DNA of 64,000 nt, from assembly GCF_900491745.1 (NCBI RefSeq), contig NZ_UETR01000005.1, positions 248,001 to 312,000 on the forward strand, written 5' to 3'. Origin of the DNA: Amarolinea aalborgensis (GTDB lineage: Bacteria; Chloroflexota; Anaerolineae; SSC4; Amarolineaceae). The translations under genes were made by a program, and so were the position numbers. Below, piece after piece: positions 48,889-58,233 of this stretch; within the stretch, counting starts at the first letter, position 1; every line of letters starts with the position of its first letter. The notes beneath the pieces are model-generated. The model worked only from the letters and a program-made list of their open reading frames with translations. It was not told where the DNA came from and ran no database searches.

Positions 48889-51800
48889 CTACGGCACCAC
48901 GTAATCCTCGGTCTCGCCGTAGCGGAAGCCGCTGGCTGGCCCGTCGCCCACACTGTTGAGTGCAAAGGGCGTATCGCTCAGCGTGATACGCATCCACTGC
49001 GCCCGCGGCTCCGGTTTCCAGGCCCGGAAGGCCGGCGTCGTCAGTGTGTACGTGCCCGGGCCCTGGGTCAAGGCCAGGTTCTGCACGGCCCACTCCGGCG
49101 CTGTATTGGTCCCTCCGCAGTTGAGCGTGTCGTCCCACGCGCCATCGCGGTTCCAATCGAACCAGACGTTGACGTAGCGCGTGCGCCAACCGCCCGCCAC
49201 CGTGACGGTGTAGGTAAAGCTGGTCAGGCTGCAGTGCGGCAGACTGATGCTGGCTGGCGTCACGCCATCATCGTACTCATCCCGATTCGAGAGCCCGGGC
49301 GGCGTGACCGGATCGAGATTAGGCCAGTCGGGGCCATCTTCGTCAGGGATCAGATCTGCATCGTTCTCTTGGCTGACCCACGCACCCAGCCAGGCATCCG
49401 CGCGAGGATAGCGGTGCATGGGGCCATACGGCGCGCCCAGGCCAGGGTCATAGACCGTGGGGAACGCCGCGGTCACAACCGGCGGGCCGGTATAGGCCAC
49501 CATGCTGGCGCCATAGTGATTGGTGGAGTCCGGCGCATCGCCTACATCCCGGTAGAGCGGCACGGTCAGGGGGAACCACCACCACCAACGGGAGGGCCAC
49601 CACCACCACGCGCCCCACCAGTGCCACCACCACCACGGGCGCCACCAGCCCCACCAGATCCAATTCAGCCCCCACCACCAGGGCCGCAGCGACCACCAGC
49701 ACCACGACCAATAAGGCCACCAGTGCCAGCCCCACGTCCAGGGCCACCAATACCAGCCGCCCCACCAGTACCAGGGGCCCCACCACCAGGTGCCCCACCA
49801 CCAGGGACGCCAGCCCCACCACCAGGGCCACCAGAAGCGGCCGCCCCACCAGGGCCACCAGCCCCAGCCGAACCACCACGGCCACCAGAAGCCGCCCCAC
49901 CATGAGGGCCACCACCACCAACCCCAGCCGAGCCACCAGGGCAAGCCCCAGCCGCCCCAGTTAGTCCACCACCAGGGCCACCACCAGCCGCCCCACCACC
50001 AGGGCCACCACCACCAGCCCCAGCCAAATGTCCAGGGCCACCACCACCAGTTGCCCCACCACCACCAGGGCCAGGCGAAGTTACCCCACCAGCCCCACCA
50101 CCAGCCGGACCACCACCAGCGCCATTGCCACCACCACCAGCCGCCCCACCAGGGATTGGCCGGCCACCACCAGCGCCACCACCACCAGCGCAGCCCAAAC
50201 CAACCCCACGGGCCATACCACCAGCCCCACCAGCCATAAGGCTGGTAGAACCAGGCGCCGGCGCCCCACCACCAGGGATACCAGAACCACCACTGCTCGC
50301 CGGTCGGGTCGTTGTACGTGGCCGGGTTGTTGCCCACGTAGGTGTACAACGGCATCACCGAAAGCAGTTCCAGCGGATGCTGCCAGCACGATGGGCACTG
50401 CGATAGGATCAAGCCCTCATAGATGGGGTCGGTTTGCAGGAAGCGTCCCTCGGCCGGATTGTAGGTGCGTGTGCGGAAATCATACAGGCTGCTCGTGCGG
50501 TCGAGCGGCCGGCCGGTGAACAAGAGGTTGTTCGGCGGCGCTCCCACCGAACCGGTCTCGCTGTAGAGTTCGCCGAACGCCTTGTATTCGTAGCGTTTGA
50601 CCACCGCGCCAACCTGGTCAATGATTTCACGTGTGGAGCCAAGCGCGTCTCGCAGGAAGAAATGCACCGTGGCGCTGCCCGGCACGATGCGCGCAACCTG
50701 CTCGTCAATCTGCTGCCCGAACAGGTAACTGGCGCTCAGGGTCGGCGCGCTGGTCGCGTTGCTGTACTCGGCCACGACATTAGGCCCATCGTACAGATAG
50801 CCCGTGCAGTTGTTCCCAGCGCCGTCGCAGTCCAACACCTTGTTGCCCAGGGCATCATAGGCGTAGGTGCGCGCCTGATTGGCAACCAGGTTGTTGTAGC
50901 TCTGTTGGCGGCCGCCGGGATCGTAGGCGAACTGCTCCATCACGGCCGATCCCACCACCGCCTGGCGCGTCTGCAAGTTGCCGCGCACATCGTATTGATG
51001 CTGAATGATTTGCGTCGGCGGCCCCCCGCCTGCCTCGAAGCGGATCGTCTGGGCAATCTGATGCGCCGCGTCATAGGTCGCATCCGTGCGTGCACAGGTG
51101 ACGCCAGGATCGCAGCCGCCGCTGACCTCCTCGCGGCGCACCCGGTTGCCTACGTTGTCGTAGGTGTACCGGGTGTCGTAGGCCGTCGGCCCAGGCGGAA
51201 TCGTCTGCACGCGCGTTTCGCGCGTCAGACGGCTCTGAGTCGCTGAATCGTAGGTGTATTGCATCTGCGTCGTCTGGCTGCCCTGCTCCACCGTCTCCTG
51301 CAGCCGATTGCCGTTGGCATCATACGTGTAGTTCAGGCGCGAGATCGGCGCGGTGCAACCTGCGTCCTGGCAGTTGCGCACCTGGCTCAAGCGGCCGGCG
51401 CCGTTGTACGTGTAGAAGCTGTAGCCGGCCGCCACACCATTCTTGCGATAGACGGACTGGATCACACGGCCTTCCAGATCGTACGTCTTGCTCTCTGTCG
51501 TCGTCAACGTGCCGCCGTTGTCGCTGCGCACCATCTGGGTCAGGCGATTCTTGGCATCCCAGGTCATGTCCACCTGGGCTGGCGTCGCCAACCCGGGCAG
51601 TTGATAGGTCTTGCGCGTCGGGTTGCCCACGGCATCATACTCATAGCCAATCGTGGCCGTCAGCGTGGGCGAGACGACCTGCGTGGTTTGCACAACGCGG
51701 TTGCGTGCGTCATAGACGAACGTGGTCTGCGTAGCCAACACGCCGCTGTCGTTGTAGTGCCTGGCCGCAGTCGTGTTGCCCACGGCATCGTACGTCTGAT

Positions 51801-54735
51801 CATCATGGCTGCCATCGCTGTAATCGGTGCGCGTGATGCGGTTCTGGTTATCATAGGTGTAGTGCGTCACGCCGCCATCCGGCGCAATCTTATCAATCAT
51901 GTTGCCCAGCAGATCGTACTGATAGCTTGTCATGCGGTTCAGCGGATCTTTGCTGCTGGTCAAGCGCCCGAGGTCGTCATACGCGTAAGTCCACACTCCC
52001 CCATTGGCGTCGGTCATCTGCGTGCGGCGGCCGCGGCTGTCATACTGGTAGAGGGTCGTATACCCGCCCTCGGATTGCTGGGCGACACGGCCCAGCGCGT
52101 CGAGCGTGGCCTGGATGCTGTTGCCCAGCGGCGCAATCATCCCCGTTTGCCGGCCCGCCGGGCTGTACTGAATCTGAGTCGTCTCGGGTGGGCCGCCCGT
52201 GACGCGCGTGGCCGCTGTCAAACGGCCATCGCTGTCATAAACGAACTGCGTTGTCTGACCGACGGTATTGATGACCCCGGTGGTATGGCCCAGCGCATCA
52301 TATTGCATCTGCGTCACACCGCCCAAGGGATCGTTGACCTGCGTCATGCGGTTGGCATAGTCATAGCCAAAGGTCGTCGTTTGACTGCGGGCATTGGTCA
52401 AAGCGACCACGTTGCCGGCAGCGTCATAGCTGTAGGTGGTCGTTTGACCGAGCGCGTCCGTTTCGCTGGTCTTGCGTCCCGCGGCATCATAAGCAAAGGT
52501 TTCGGTCCGGCTGAGCGGATCGGTCACCTGAATGATGTTGCCCGCCAGGTCGTAATCGTAGACGTTCGATTTGCCGTCCGCGTTCGTCACCTGAGTCACG
52601 CGGCCGATGCGGTCAATGCGAAACGTCGTCGTCTGCCCCACCGCGTTGGTGATCGTGCGCGTACGGTTGGCGTCATCATAGGTCAGGGTCGTGGTCTGGC
52701 CCAGCGGCCCCACGACCTGGAGTGGGCGGTCCTGAGCATCGTAGGTGACTTGGGTCATCTGGCCGGCCGGGTCGGTCATGCGCACCATGCGGTTACCCGC
52801 ATCGTACAGATACTGGGTGATGTAACCGGCGGCGTCCTTCACCGTCACCTTGTTGCCGCGACCGTCGTACGTATACTCGGTGGCGCGGCTGTCAGGGTCA
52901 GTGGACGAGAGCAAGTTGCCCACGGTATCGTACACCATCTGGGTGACGGCGCTCTGCGGCGAGGTGACGCGCGTTTGGCGATCAAACGGATCGTACTGGA
53001 ACGTTGTCGTGCCGCCGCCCGGCTTGGTTTCACTCACGCGGCGGTTGAGGCTGTCATAGGTGAACGTGGTAGCGTTGCCGCCCGCGTCCACGGCCTGCGC
53101 CAGGTTGCCGTTGCTGTCATAGATATTCTGCGTGACTCGGCCCAACGCGTCGGTGATTTGCAGAGGCTGGCCGCGGCTGTTGTTAGCAAACTGCGTCGTA
53201 TGCCCCAGGGGGTCCGTGGAGCTGAGCAGCTGGCAGGTTGTTGGGCTGTAGGTGCTGCTGGTCACCGCGCCCTGTGCATCCCTGACCATCGTCTGATTGT
53301 TGCACAGGTCATAGGTAAAGCGGGTTTCCAGCCGTTCGGTCGCGGCGGGGTCGGGGTGCGCAGATTGGATGCGCAGCAGGTTGCCGCGGCTGTCATACTC
53401 GTAGTGATTGCCGTCGCCGCCGCCGAGATGCAGCAGATTGCCCCGGCTGTCCCACTCGTACAGAATGGTCATGCCAGTGGCGCTGTTGCTCACCTGGCTG
53501 ACCCGTCCACTGGTGAGCGCAAATTGCACCGTGGTGACGCGTCCCAACGGGTCTGTCACATCGGTCTGGCCAACGCCGTAGCTGTAAGTCTGCGGCAGAG
53601 AGGCGCCTGGCCGCTGCAGCGAAGTCAAACGCGCGAGGCCGTCATACTGATACTGGGTGATATCGCCGCGGGCGTTGGTATCGCTCTGCAGAAGGTCGCT
53701 GGCGCCATAGCCATACGTGCGCCAGGTCACACCGTAGCGATTCACGCCAGTCAAATCGCCCGCGCCGTTATAGGCATAGGTGACCTGCCGCCCCGTGTGA
53801 TCGGTCACGCGCTGCAAGGTGCCGTTGGTGTTATAGACAAACTGCAGCGCCATCCCCGAGGTGCTCTCTGCCTGCGCCAGGCGCCCGCTGCTCGGCGCGT
53901 ACGTCAGCGTATAGCCATTGCCGCTGCGGTCGAGCACACTGGACAGATAGCCGGGCGCCACGGGATCGGTCAGGAGACGAAAGCGGTAAATCAGGCCATC
54001 GCGTGTACGCATTTGCGGGCCGGTCGGTTCGCTGGTGATTTCGCTGAATACACCGTCGGCCTGATAGCCTGTCCACAGTTGATAGGCCGGCTCCACGGCG
54101 CTGCACGGCAGTCCGAATGCAGCGGCCACGGTCTGCACATCCACCACGTCGGTGCGGTTATCGGCCGGCAGATGCACATCGAAGAAAACGTCGAAAAAGG
54201 AATCGGGAAATTGCGCGCCCCAATGCTCTGCATCCAGCTGCACATCGAGCACATCAATGGGCGTGGCGCTGCGATTGACATCCTGGCGGCAGCTCAGCGG
54301 ATAGTCAATGATCTCACCGTCGCCCTTGTGCAGGCGCAGGCCGCTGCTCGTCTGCTCCAGGTAGACATTCAGGCTGTGCGTCCATTTGCGGCCGATCGGC
54401 GTCAAGGTGGATTGGGCCTGGCTGTTGTAGACAGTCTGCAGGCCAAAGGTGGGGCCGACGCCGTTGAACTGGAAGTGCGTGTCACTGGCGATCAAATTGC
54501 CGTTCGTGACATTGACCCCGTCAATCAAATGGACCGGCGCGTCGGCCGGGTTGCCGTTCTCCTTTTGTCCCATGCCCAGGCCATTGCGGCCAGGCGGAGG
54601 CAAAAGCTGCGGCGCCGTCGGTTCAGCAGGCGCACTGCGTGCGACGCGGTCAGCCTGCGCCAGCGGCGTCATGGTCAAGACGAGAATCACGAGCCATGTC
54701 AGAACGAGATAGAGGCGACGGCTAGATCTGGACAT
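48889..54735 (-). CDS. secreted RHS/YD-repeat protein with a tryptophan-rich region
   Basis: A 1948-residue exoprotein with AGGAGG before its ATG. Order: signal peptide (1-28, LYLVLTWLVILVLTMTPLA), an N-terminal RHS_N-like segment (45-240), about thirty YD repeats of the form YDxxGRxxxxTDxxG (270-1390), the RHS core end LRDALGSTREIIDQVGAVVK, YEYKAFGELYSETG and FLQTDPIYEG (1395-1470), LYTYVGNNPATYNDPTGE at about 1465-1480, then a 241-residue region roughly 53% Trp, then 200 residues of beta-rich C-terminal part ending in a GEVED-like module (FDWNRDGAWDDT, FRYGETEDYVV). In most RHS proteins a toxin domain follows the core; here the Trp-rich and GEVED-like parts take that place. Confidence 0.9.
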   Translation of the reverse strand: MSRSSRRLYLVLTWLVILVLTMTPLAQADRVARSAPAEPTAPQLLPPPGRNGLGMGQKENGNPADAPVHLIDGVNVTNGNLIASDTHFQFNGVGPTFGLQTVYNSQAQSTLTPIGRKWTHSLNVYLEQTSSGLRLHKGDGEIIDYPLSCRQDVNRSATPIDVLDVQLDAEHWGAQFPDSFFDVFFDVHLPADNRTDVVDVQTVAAAFGLPCSAVEPAYQLWTGYQADGVFSEITSEPTGPQMRTRDGLIYRFRLLTDPVAPGYLSSVLDRSGNGYTLTYAPSSGRLAQAESTSGMALQFVYNTNGTLQRVTDHTGRQVTYAYNGAGDLTGVNRYGVTWRTYGYGASDLLQSDTNARGDITQYQYDGLARLTSLQRPGASLPQTYSYGVGQTDVTDPLGRVTTVQFALTSGRVSQVSNSATGMTILYEWDSRGNLLHLGGGDGNHYEYDSRGNLLRIQSAHPDPAATERLETRFTYDLCNNQTMVRDAQGAVTSSTYSPTTCQLLSSTDPLGHTTQFANNSRGQPLQITDALGRVTQNIYDSNGNLAQAVDAGGNATTFTYDSLNRRVSETKPGGGTTTFQYDPFDRQTRVTSPQSAVTQMVYDTVGNLLSSTDPDSRATEYTYDGRGNKVTVKDAAGYITQYLYDAGNRMVRMTDPAGQMTQVTYDAQDRPLQVVGPLGQTTTLTYDDANRTRTITNAVGQTTTFRIDRIGRVTQVTNADGKSNVYDYDLAGNIIQVTDPLSRTETFAYDAAGRKTSETDALGQTTTYSYDAAGNVVALTNARSQTTTFGYDYANRMTQVNDPLGGVTQMQYDALGHTTGVINTVGQTTQFVYDSDGRLTAATRVTGGPPETTQIQYSPAGRQTGMIAPLGNSIQATLDALGRVAQQSEGGYTTLYQYDSRGRRTQMTDANGGVWTYAYDDLGRLTSSKDPLNRMTSYQYDLLGNMIDKIAPDGGVTHYTYDNQNRITRTDYSDGSHDDQTYDAVGNTTAARHYNDSGVLATQTTFVYDARNRVVQTTQVVSPTLTATIGYEYDAVGNPTRKTYQLPGLATPAQVDMTWDAKNRLTQMVRSDNGGTLTTTESKTYDLEGRVIQSVYRKNGVAAGYSFYTYNGAGRLSQVRNCQDAGCTAPISRLNYTYDANGNRLQETVEQGSQTTQMQYTYDSATQSRLTRETRVQTIPPGPTAYDTRYTYDNVGNRVRREEVSGGCDPGVTCARTDATYDAAHQIAQTIRFEAGGGPPTQIIQHQYDVRGNLQTRQAVVGSAVMEQFAYDPGGRQQSYNNLVANQARTYAYDALGNKVLDCDGAGNNCTGYLYDGPNVVAEYSNATSAPTLSASYLFGQQIDEQVARIVPGSATVHFFLRDALGSTREIIDQVGAVVKRYEYKAFGELYSETGSVGAPPNNLLFTGRPLDRTSSLYDFRTRTYNPAEGRFLQTDPIYEGLILSQCPSCWQHPLELLSVMPLYTYVGNNPATYNDPTGEQWWFWYPWWWGAGAWFYQPYGWWGWWYGPWGWFGLRWWWWRWWWPANPWWGGWWWWQWRWWWSGWWWGWWGNFAWPWWWWGNWWWWPWTFGWGWWWWPWWWGGWWWPWWWTNWGGWGLPWWLGWGWWWWPSWWGGFWWPWWFGWGWWPWWGGRFWWPWWWGWRPWWWGTWWWGPWYWWGGWYWWPWTWGWHWWPYWSWCWWSLRPWWWGLNWIWWGWWRPWWWWHWWGAWWWWPSRWWWWFPLTVPLYRDVGDAPDSTNHYGASMVAYTGPPVVTAAFPTVYDPGLGAPYGPMHRYPRADAWLGAWVSQENDADLIPDEDGPDWPNLDPVTPPGLSNRDEYDDGVTPASISLPHCSLTSFTYTVTVAGGWRTRYVNVWFDWNRDGAWDDTLNCGGTNTAPEWAVQNLALTQGPGTYTLTTPAFRAWKPEPRAQWMRITLSDTPFALNSVGDGPASGFRYGETEDYVVP
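49573..50295 (-). repeat. TGG-rich coding segment: about 53% tryptophan over 241 residues
   Basis: By hand count about 128 of 242 residues are Trp; the rest is mainly Gly and Pro with some Tyr, Phe, Arg. The minus strand is a degenerate run of TGG and GGN triplets, the plus strand CCA-rich. There is no strict period, no stop or frameshift, and the segment is flanked on both sides by well-conserved coding sequence in the same frame. In the plus-strand frames the same DNA would encode His/Pro/Gln- or Pro-rich text, which is a shadow. Runs of GG make quadruplex-type folding of the minus strand possible. Confidence 0.9.
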
Positions 54736-54934
54736 TCTAACCTCCTGTGTTCAACACCACAAAAAAAGAACGCAAGGTCGGTTGGCGCCAAGAGCATCAG
54801 AGGGGAAACCGGCAGCGGGAGGAGGGAGTCATCAACTCAGTGGGTGAAAAGCGAGCTCGTCGCGGTTCAACGTCTCAAGCTGGCCTCAGCAATGAAACTG
54901 ACGCCTATTCCTGGGTGGCTGTTACAGGCCTCTT

Positions 54935-55516
54935 GTGCTACAATTTGCGGCGGCGGCTCAGGCAGTCGCGCCGACTGCGGCCGTCGGCAGCGATGAACCA
55001 GGCGCAGGGCAAACGGAGGGTGATATCAAACCAACAGAATCGTGGTGGAAGAACCGACGCGGCGAGTGGTATGTGATCGTGCAAGGGATACTTCTGATCC
55101 TGGTCATCGTCGGGCCAAAATCATTGCCAGGCCTGCCGCGCTGGACGGGCGGCCCGACGATCAGCGCCACCGTGGCAGGCCTGGCGCTCGCAGTCGTTGG
55201 GGGCCTGCTGCTGGCGACCGCCTTACTTCGCCTCGGCCCCAACCTCAGCGCGCTGCCTCACCCGGTAGCGGGCGCCAGTCTCGTCGCCTCAGGCCCGTAT
55301 CGGTTGGTGCGCCATCCCATTTACGCGGGAATCATCCTGGCGGCGCTGGGCTGGGGCGTGCTGAACCGCAGCAGCCTGGGCGTACTCTACGCGCTGGCGC
55401 TGTTCATCTTCTTCGATCTCAAATCACGGCGTGAAGAGTTTTGGCTGCGGCAGGCATTGCCCGGCTATGACGACTACCGGGCGCGTGTGCGCAAGTTGAT
55501 CCCGTTCATTTACTAA
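54935..55516 (+). CDS. isoprenylcysteine carboxyl methyltransferase-like membrane protein
   Basis: A protein of up to 193 residues with membrane helices GILLILVIVGPKSLPGL, VAGLALAVVGGLLLATAL, AGIILAALGWGVLNRSS and LYALALFIFFDLKSRREE. The motif LVASGPYRLVRHPIYAGIIL with REEFWLRQALPGYDDYRARV is the ICMT/phospholipid methyltransferase signature (RHPxY and the E-x-x-L-x-x-x-F/Y-x-x-Y-x-x-Y end). Bacterial members methylate lipids or small molecules. The start is uncertain: the GTG at 54935 would give a polar 30-residue lead, and TACAAT at 54939-54944 looks like a promoter, so the real start may be downstream. It converges on the next gene, overlapping by 11 bp. Confidence 0.75.
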   Translation: MLQFAAAAQAVAPTAAVGSDEPGAGQTEGDIKPTESWWKNRRGEWYVIVQGILLILVIVGPKSLPGLPRWTGGPTISATVAGLALAVVGGLLLATALLRLGPNLSALPHPVAGASLVASGPYRLVRHPIYAGIILAALGWGVLNRSSLGVLYALALFIFFDLKSRREEFWLRQALPGYDDYRARVRKLIPFIY

Positions 55517-56999
55517 CCATGCCGGGAAGTGGACAGGTGTACCCAAAATCCGCTGTTACCAGGCTAATGTCCACAACATTGACCAGGCCGTTGTTGTCCA
55601 GATCATAGACCGGATCGTTACTCAGCCAGCTCAGCGCGCTGGCCTGAATGTCGGCCACCGTCACCGCCAAATCATGATTGAAATCGCTTCTCAGGAGACA
55701 CAGACTCTCCACGGCGCCGCTGTCACATCGCGCGGCCCCGTCGCCATTACCATCGCGTGGGCGGGTCAAGCCGGTTTGATCGGCCGTTTCGCAGGCTGCG
55801 CCGCCGCTGCCAGGTGCGGCCGGATTCCCCCGGTCAATCAACCGGCTGCCGGCGAGCGGGGCATGGGTCAGCGTGGCGCCGCCGTGATTGCCCAGCGGCC
55901 CCAATCTGGCATTGATCGGGTTGGCCTGTGTTCCAATCTGGTCGCCAGTGGCCGCGGTCAACGCGCAGCCGCGATTGTTGCCAATCAGGTTATAACCAAG
56001 CGATGTTGGCGAACCGCTGCAGTCAGGAGACAGTTCCGTCGCGCCTTGGTGGTTGCCGGCCAGCACGCTGTTCTGCAAGGTCAAGATGCCGGTAGACACA
56101 TGGACGCCTCCAGATCCGGTTCCGCCGCTAGAATCCGAATTTCCCAGGTTGGCCGTGATCGTGACATTGCTCAGTGTCACATTGCCCGCCATGAAGATCG
56201 CACCGCCGGCATTGGTGGCCTGATTACCACTGAACGTACTGTTCTGCACCAGCATTTGACCGCCAGCGCCGATGTTGATGCCGCCGCCGGACGCGCTGTT
56301 GACAGCGGTGTTGCTTATGATGGCGCTGGCCGTGATGGTCACTGTGCCCGAAGCATCAATACCGCCGCCGTTGCTCGAATCGGATGTGTTGACTTCAATC
56401 GAGCTGCCGCTGACCGTGAGGTGCGAGGCATTCAGGCCAAAAATACCGCCCCCGGCCGGGCTTACGCTGTCGCGCACCACGCTGTCCGCCAGCAGCAGGC
56501 GAGTGTTGGCCTGCAGCATCAGGCCGCCGCCCGCCCCGGATAACATGGCATTGCCGTGACGTATCGTGACGCCGCTGATCTGCACGACGCTGCCGCTGGT
56601 CACCAGATGAAAGACCCGATCCAGCGCGCCGCCGTCAATGATCGTCGTGGGGGCGCCGGCGCCAATCAGCGTCAGATTGTCGCGAAGGTCAAGGTCGCCC
56701 ATCGCCGCCAGGTCCTCACCAATGCCTGGAATCGTGAGCGTGTAGACGCCCGCGGGGAGCATGATGGTGTCCGCTCCGGTGAGGGCGTTGGTTTCCTGAA
56801 TTGCCGCACGCAAGGTGCACTGGTTGTTCGGCTGTGCACTCGAATCACATTGGCCATCACCGGCCACCAGGTCCACCGCATCGTTCAGACTGTTGACTGT
56901 GAAGGTCGCAGCCGGTGTACCGACCGCCGTGCGGCGCGGCGAATCATGCCAGCCAAACAGGGCGCCCAAAAGCGCCATCAGCAGCAGAACAATCTTCAT
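55506..56999 (-). CDS. secreted right-handed beta-helix protein with CSLREA-like start and dockerin-like end
   Basis: A 497-residue exoprotein. Signal peptide MKIVLLLMALLGALFGW; then TFTVNSLNDAVD and the CSLREA-type motif QCTLRAAIQETNALTGAD. Residues 95-330 are repeating parallel beta-helix coils (IDGGALDRVFHLVTSGSVVQ, GGGIFGLNASHLTVSGSS, NSTFSGNQATNAGGAIF), as in choice-of-anchor Q proteins. The end, DFNHDLAVTVADIQASALSW and YDLDNNGLVNVVDISLVTAD, is a pair of calcium-binding dockerin-like loops. It could bind polysaccharide or mediate attachment; no catalytic residues could be identified. Confidence 0.8.
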   Translation of the reverse strand: MKIVLLLMALLGALFGWHDSPRRTAVGTPAATFTVNSLNDAVDLVAGDGQCDSSAQPNNQCTLRAAIQETNALTGADTIMLPAGVYTLTIPGIGEDLAAMGDLDLRDNLTLIGAGAPTTIIDGGALDRVFHLVTSGSVVQISGVTIRHGNAMLSGAGGGLMLQANTRLLLADSVVRDSVSPAGGGIFGLNASHLTVSGSSIEVNTSDSSNGGGIDASGTVTITASAIISNTAVNSASGGGINIGAGGQMLVQNSTFSGNQATNAGGAIFMAGNVTLSNVTITANLGNSDSSGGTGSGGVHVSTGILTLQNSVLAGNHQGATELSPDCSGSPTSLGYNLIGNNRGCALTAATGDQIGTQANPINARLGPLGNHGGATLTHAPLAGSRLIDRGNPAAPGSGGAACETADQTGLTRPRDGNGDGAARCDSGAVESLCLLRSDFNHDLAVTVADIQASALSWLSNDPVYDLDNNGLVNVVDISLVTADFGYTCPLPGMVSK

Positions 57000-57035
57000 G
57001 GTATTCTCCTTTGGTTGTCTGACGTTTGCCTGAAC

Positions 57036-57728
57036 TTATGCGATCTGGTAAGGCGGGCCCTGGATGGTGTGTTGCCCGACTGTCGAGCTGGAAATGACCA
57101 CCGTGAGAGGAGCCGCATGAGCCGCCACGCGTTCTTCGGGGAACCAGCGCCGCCCATCTCTTACCACGATCAGGAGACCGTGGTCATCACCCATGGGCGT
57201 GAATGTTGGGGTAGGATGTTGACGATACACCGGAAGGTGAAGGCTTGTCTGTAATCTCTCTACAAAGTGCAGCACATCATCCACCGCCAGGCCGATCTCG
57301 CTAATGCTGAGCAGACTGGCCGCGCTGAACGGCCGTGTCGGCGGACTGGGCAGGTCATGGCGGGCGATGAACTCGCCAATGTTGCCATCACGGTCGGCAA
57401 AGTAGATAGCATGGGCATTCCAGGCGCGGAAGTCGAATTCGTCCGCGCCGCTGGCGTCGGCAAGGAGCGGCGCGCGCGCCGCCAGCCAGGCTTTGGCCTC
57501 GGCAAACTGCCCCTCAGGCAGGTTGAAGGCGAAGTGATACGGCGCAGGTATAGGCGCTGCCGCGGCGGAAAAGACCAGCCTTGATGAGCCGACCTGCAGC
57601 GCAACCTCGTCCGCGTCTGCAGTCAGCAGGCGGAAGCCGAGCATCTGGTGATAGAAGTCTCTCTGCTCCTGCAACCGATTCGTCATCAGACGCAGCTCCT
57701 GAATGATCATGCGCAGCTCCTCAAGCAC
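57036..57728 (-). CDS. VOC/glyoxalase superfamily protein
   Basis: A protein of 230 residues (224 if the second ATG is used) with two VOC beta-alpha-beta modules: LMTNRLQEQRDFYHQMLGFR through NAHAIYFADRDGNIGEFIAR, and SISEIGLAVDDVLHFVERLQ through DDHGLLIVVRDGRRWFPEE. The metal ligand positions are only partly visible (His in YHFAFNLPE, Glu in IGEFIARHD). Families like this handle small electrophiles or act as antibiotic-binding proteins. It starts 2 bp before the end of ybaK, in the same direction. Confidence 0.75.
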   Translation of the reverse strand: MLEELRMIIQELRLMTNRLQEQRDFYHQMLGFRLLTADADEVALQVGSSRLVFSAAAAPIPAPYHFAFNLPEGQFAEAKAWLAARAPLLADASGADEFDFRAWNAHAIYFADRDGNIGEFIARHDLPSPPTRPFSAASLLSISEIGLAVDDVLHFVERLQTSLHLPVYRQHPTPTFTPMGDDHGLLIVVRDGRRWFPEERVAAHAAPLTVVISSSTVGQHTIQGPPYQIA

Positions 57729-57729
57729 C

Positions 57730-58221
57730 TCAGCCGGTCATGGCCAGGTCCACCAGCCTTGCGTTCAACAGCCTGAGCAGCGGCTCAACCGGCGCCAGGA
57801 CGCCAGCGCCCTTCTTGCCCGCGCTGATCTCGATCTGGTCGAAGAGAATGGCGGTTTCATCTATGAACACCTCGTAATGCCGATCGAGCAGGGCCAGGGG
57901 GGAGATGCCGCCTTTCTCCAGGCCGGTGATGCGTTCTGCCTCTTTGTGCGGCGCCATCTGCATCTTCTTCTCGCCCGCGGCCGCGGCCAGCTTCTTCAGA
58001 TCGAGCTGGCTGTCGCCAGGCAGCAGAGCCAGGATCGGCTTGGCCGCCGGGCGCTCCGGTAGGACCACCAACGTCTTGAAGGTCTGCTCTGGCGGCAGAC
58101 CAATCACCGCCGCCACTTCAGCCGCGGACAGATGCTCGGGTGCGTCGTAGTAGAACGCGGTGTAGGGGATGTTGTGCCCTTCCAGCACGCGCATCGCCAG
58201 CGTCTTCTGGTTCTTGGACAT
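57730..58221 (-). CDS. ybaK: Cys-tRNA(Pro)/prolyl-tRNA deacylase family protein
   Basis: A 163-residue YbaK/EbsC protein that hydrolyses misacylated tRNA in trans. Typical blocks: MRVLEGHNIPYTAFYYD at the start, AAVIGLPPEQTFKTLVVLPE with the catalytic-site Lys, LALLPGDSQLDLKKLAAAAG, ITGLEKGGISPLALL, and DETAILFDQIEISAGKKG. Length and order match the E. coli YbaK group. It lies 12 bp after the rhomboid gene. Confidence 0.93.
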   Translation of the reverse strand: MSKNQKTLAMRVLEGHNIPYTAFYYDAPEHLSAAEVAAVIGLPPEQTFKTLVVLPERPAAKPILALLPGDSQLDLKKLAAAAGEKKMQMAPHKEAERITGLEKGGISPLALLDRHYEVFIDETAILFDQIEISAGKKGAGVLAPVEPLLRLLNARLVDLAMTG

Positions 58222-58233
58222 GCTACCCGCCGC

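Noticed and set aside
49234..50239. Pro-rich and His/Gln-rich proteins on the plus strand over the Trp-rich segment
   Set aside because: They are antisense frames of CCA-rich DNA; the RHS frame is conserved on both sides and has the ribosome-binding site.
51259..54996. A 1245-residue plus-strand protein opposite the RHS gene
   Set aside because: It is a long antisense frame caused by the codon bias of YD repeats; it has no signal, domain or start context.
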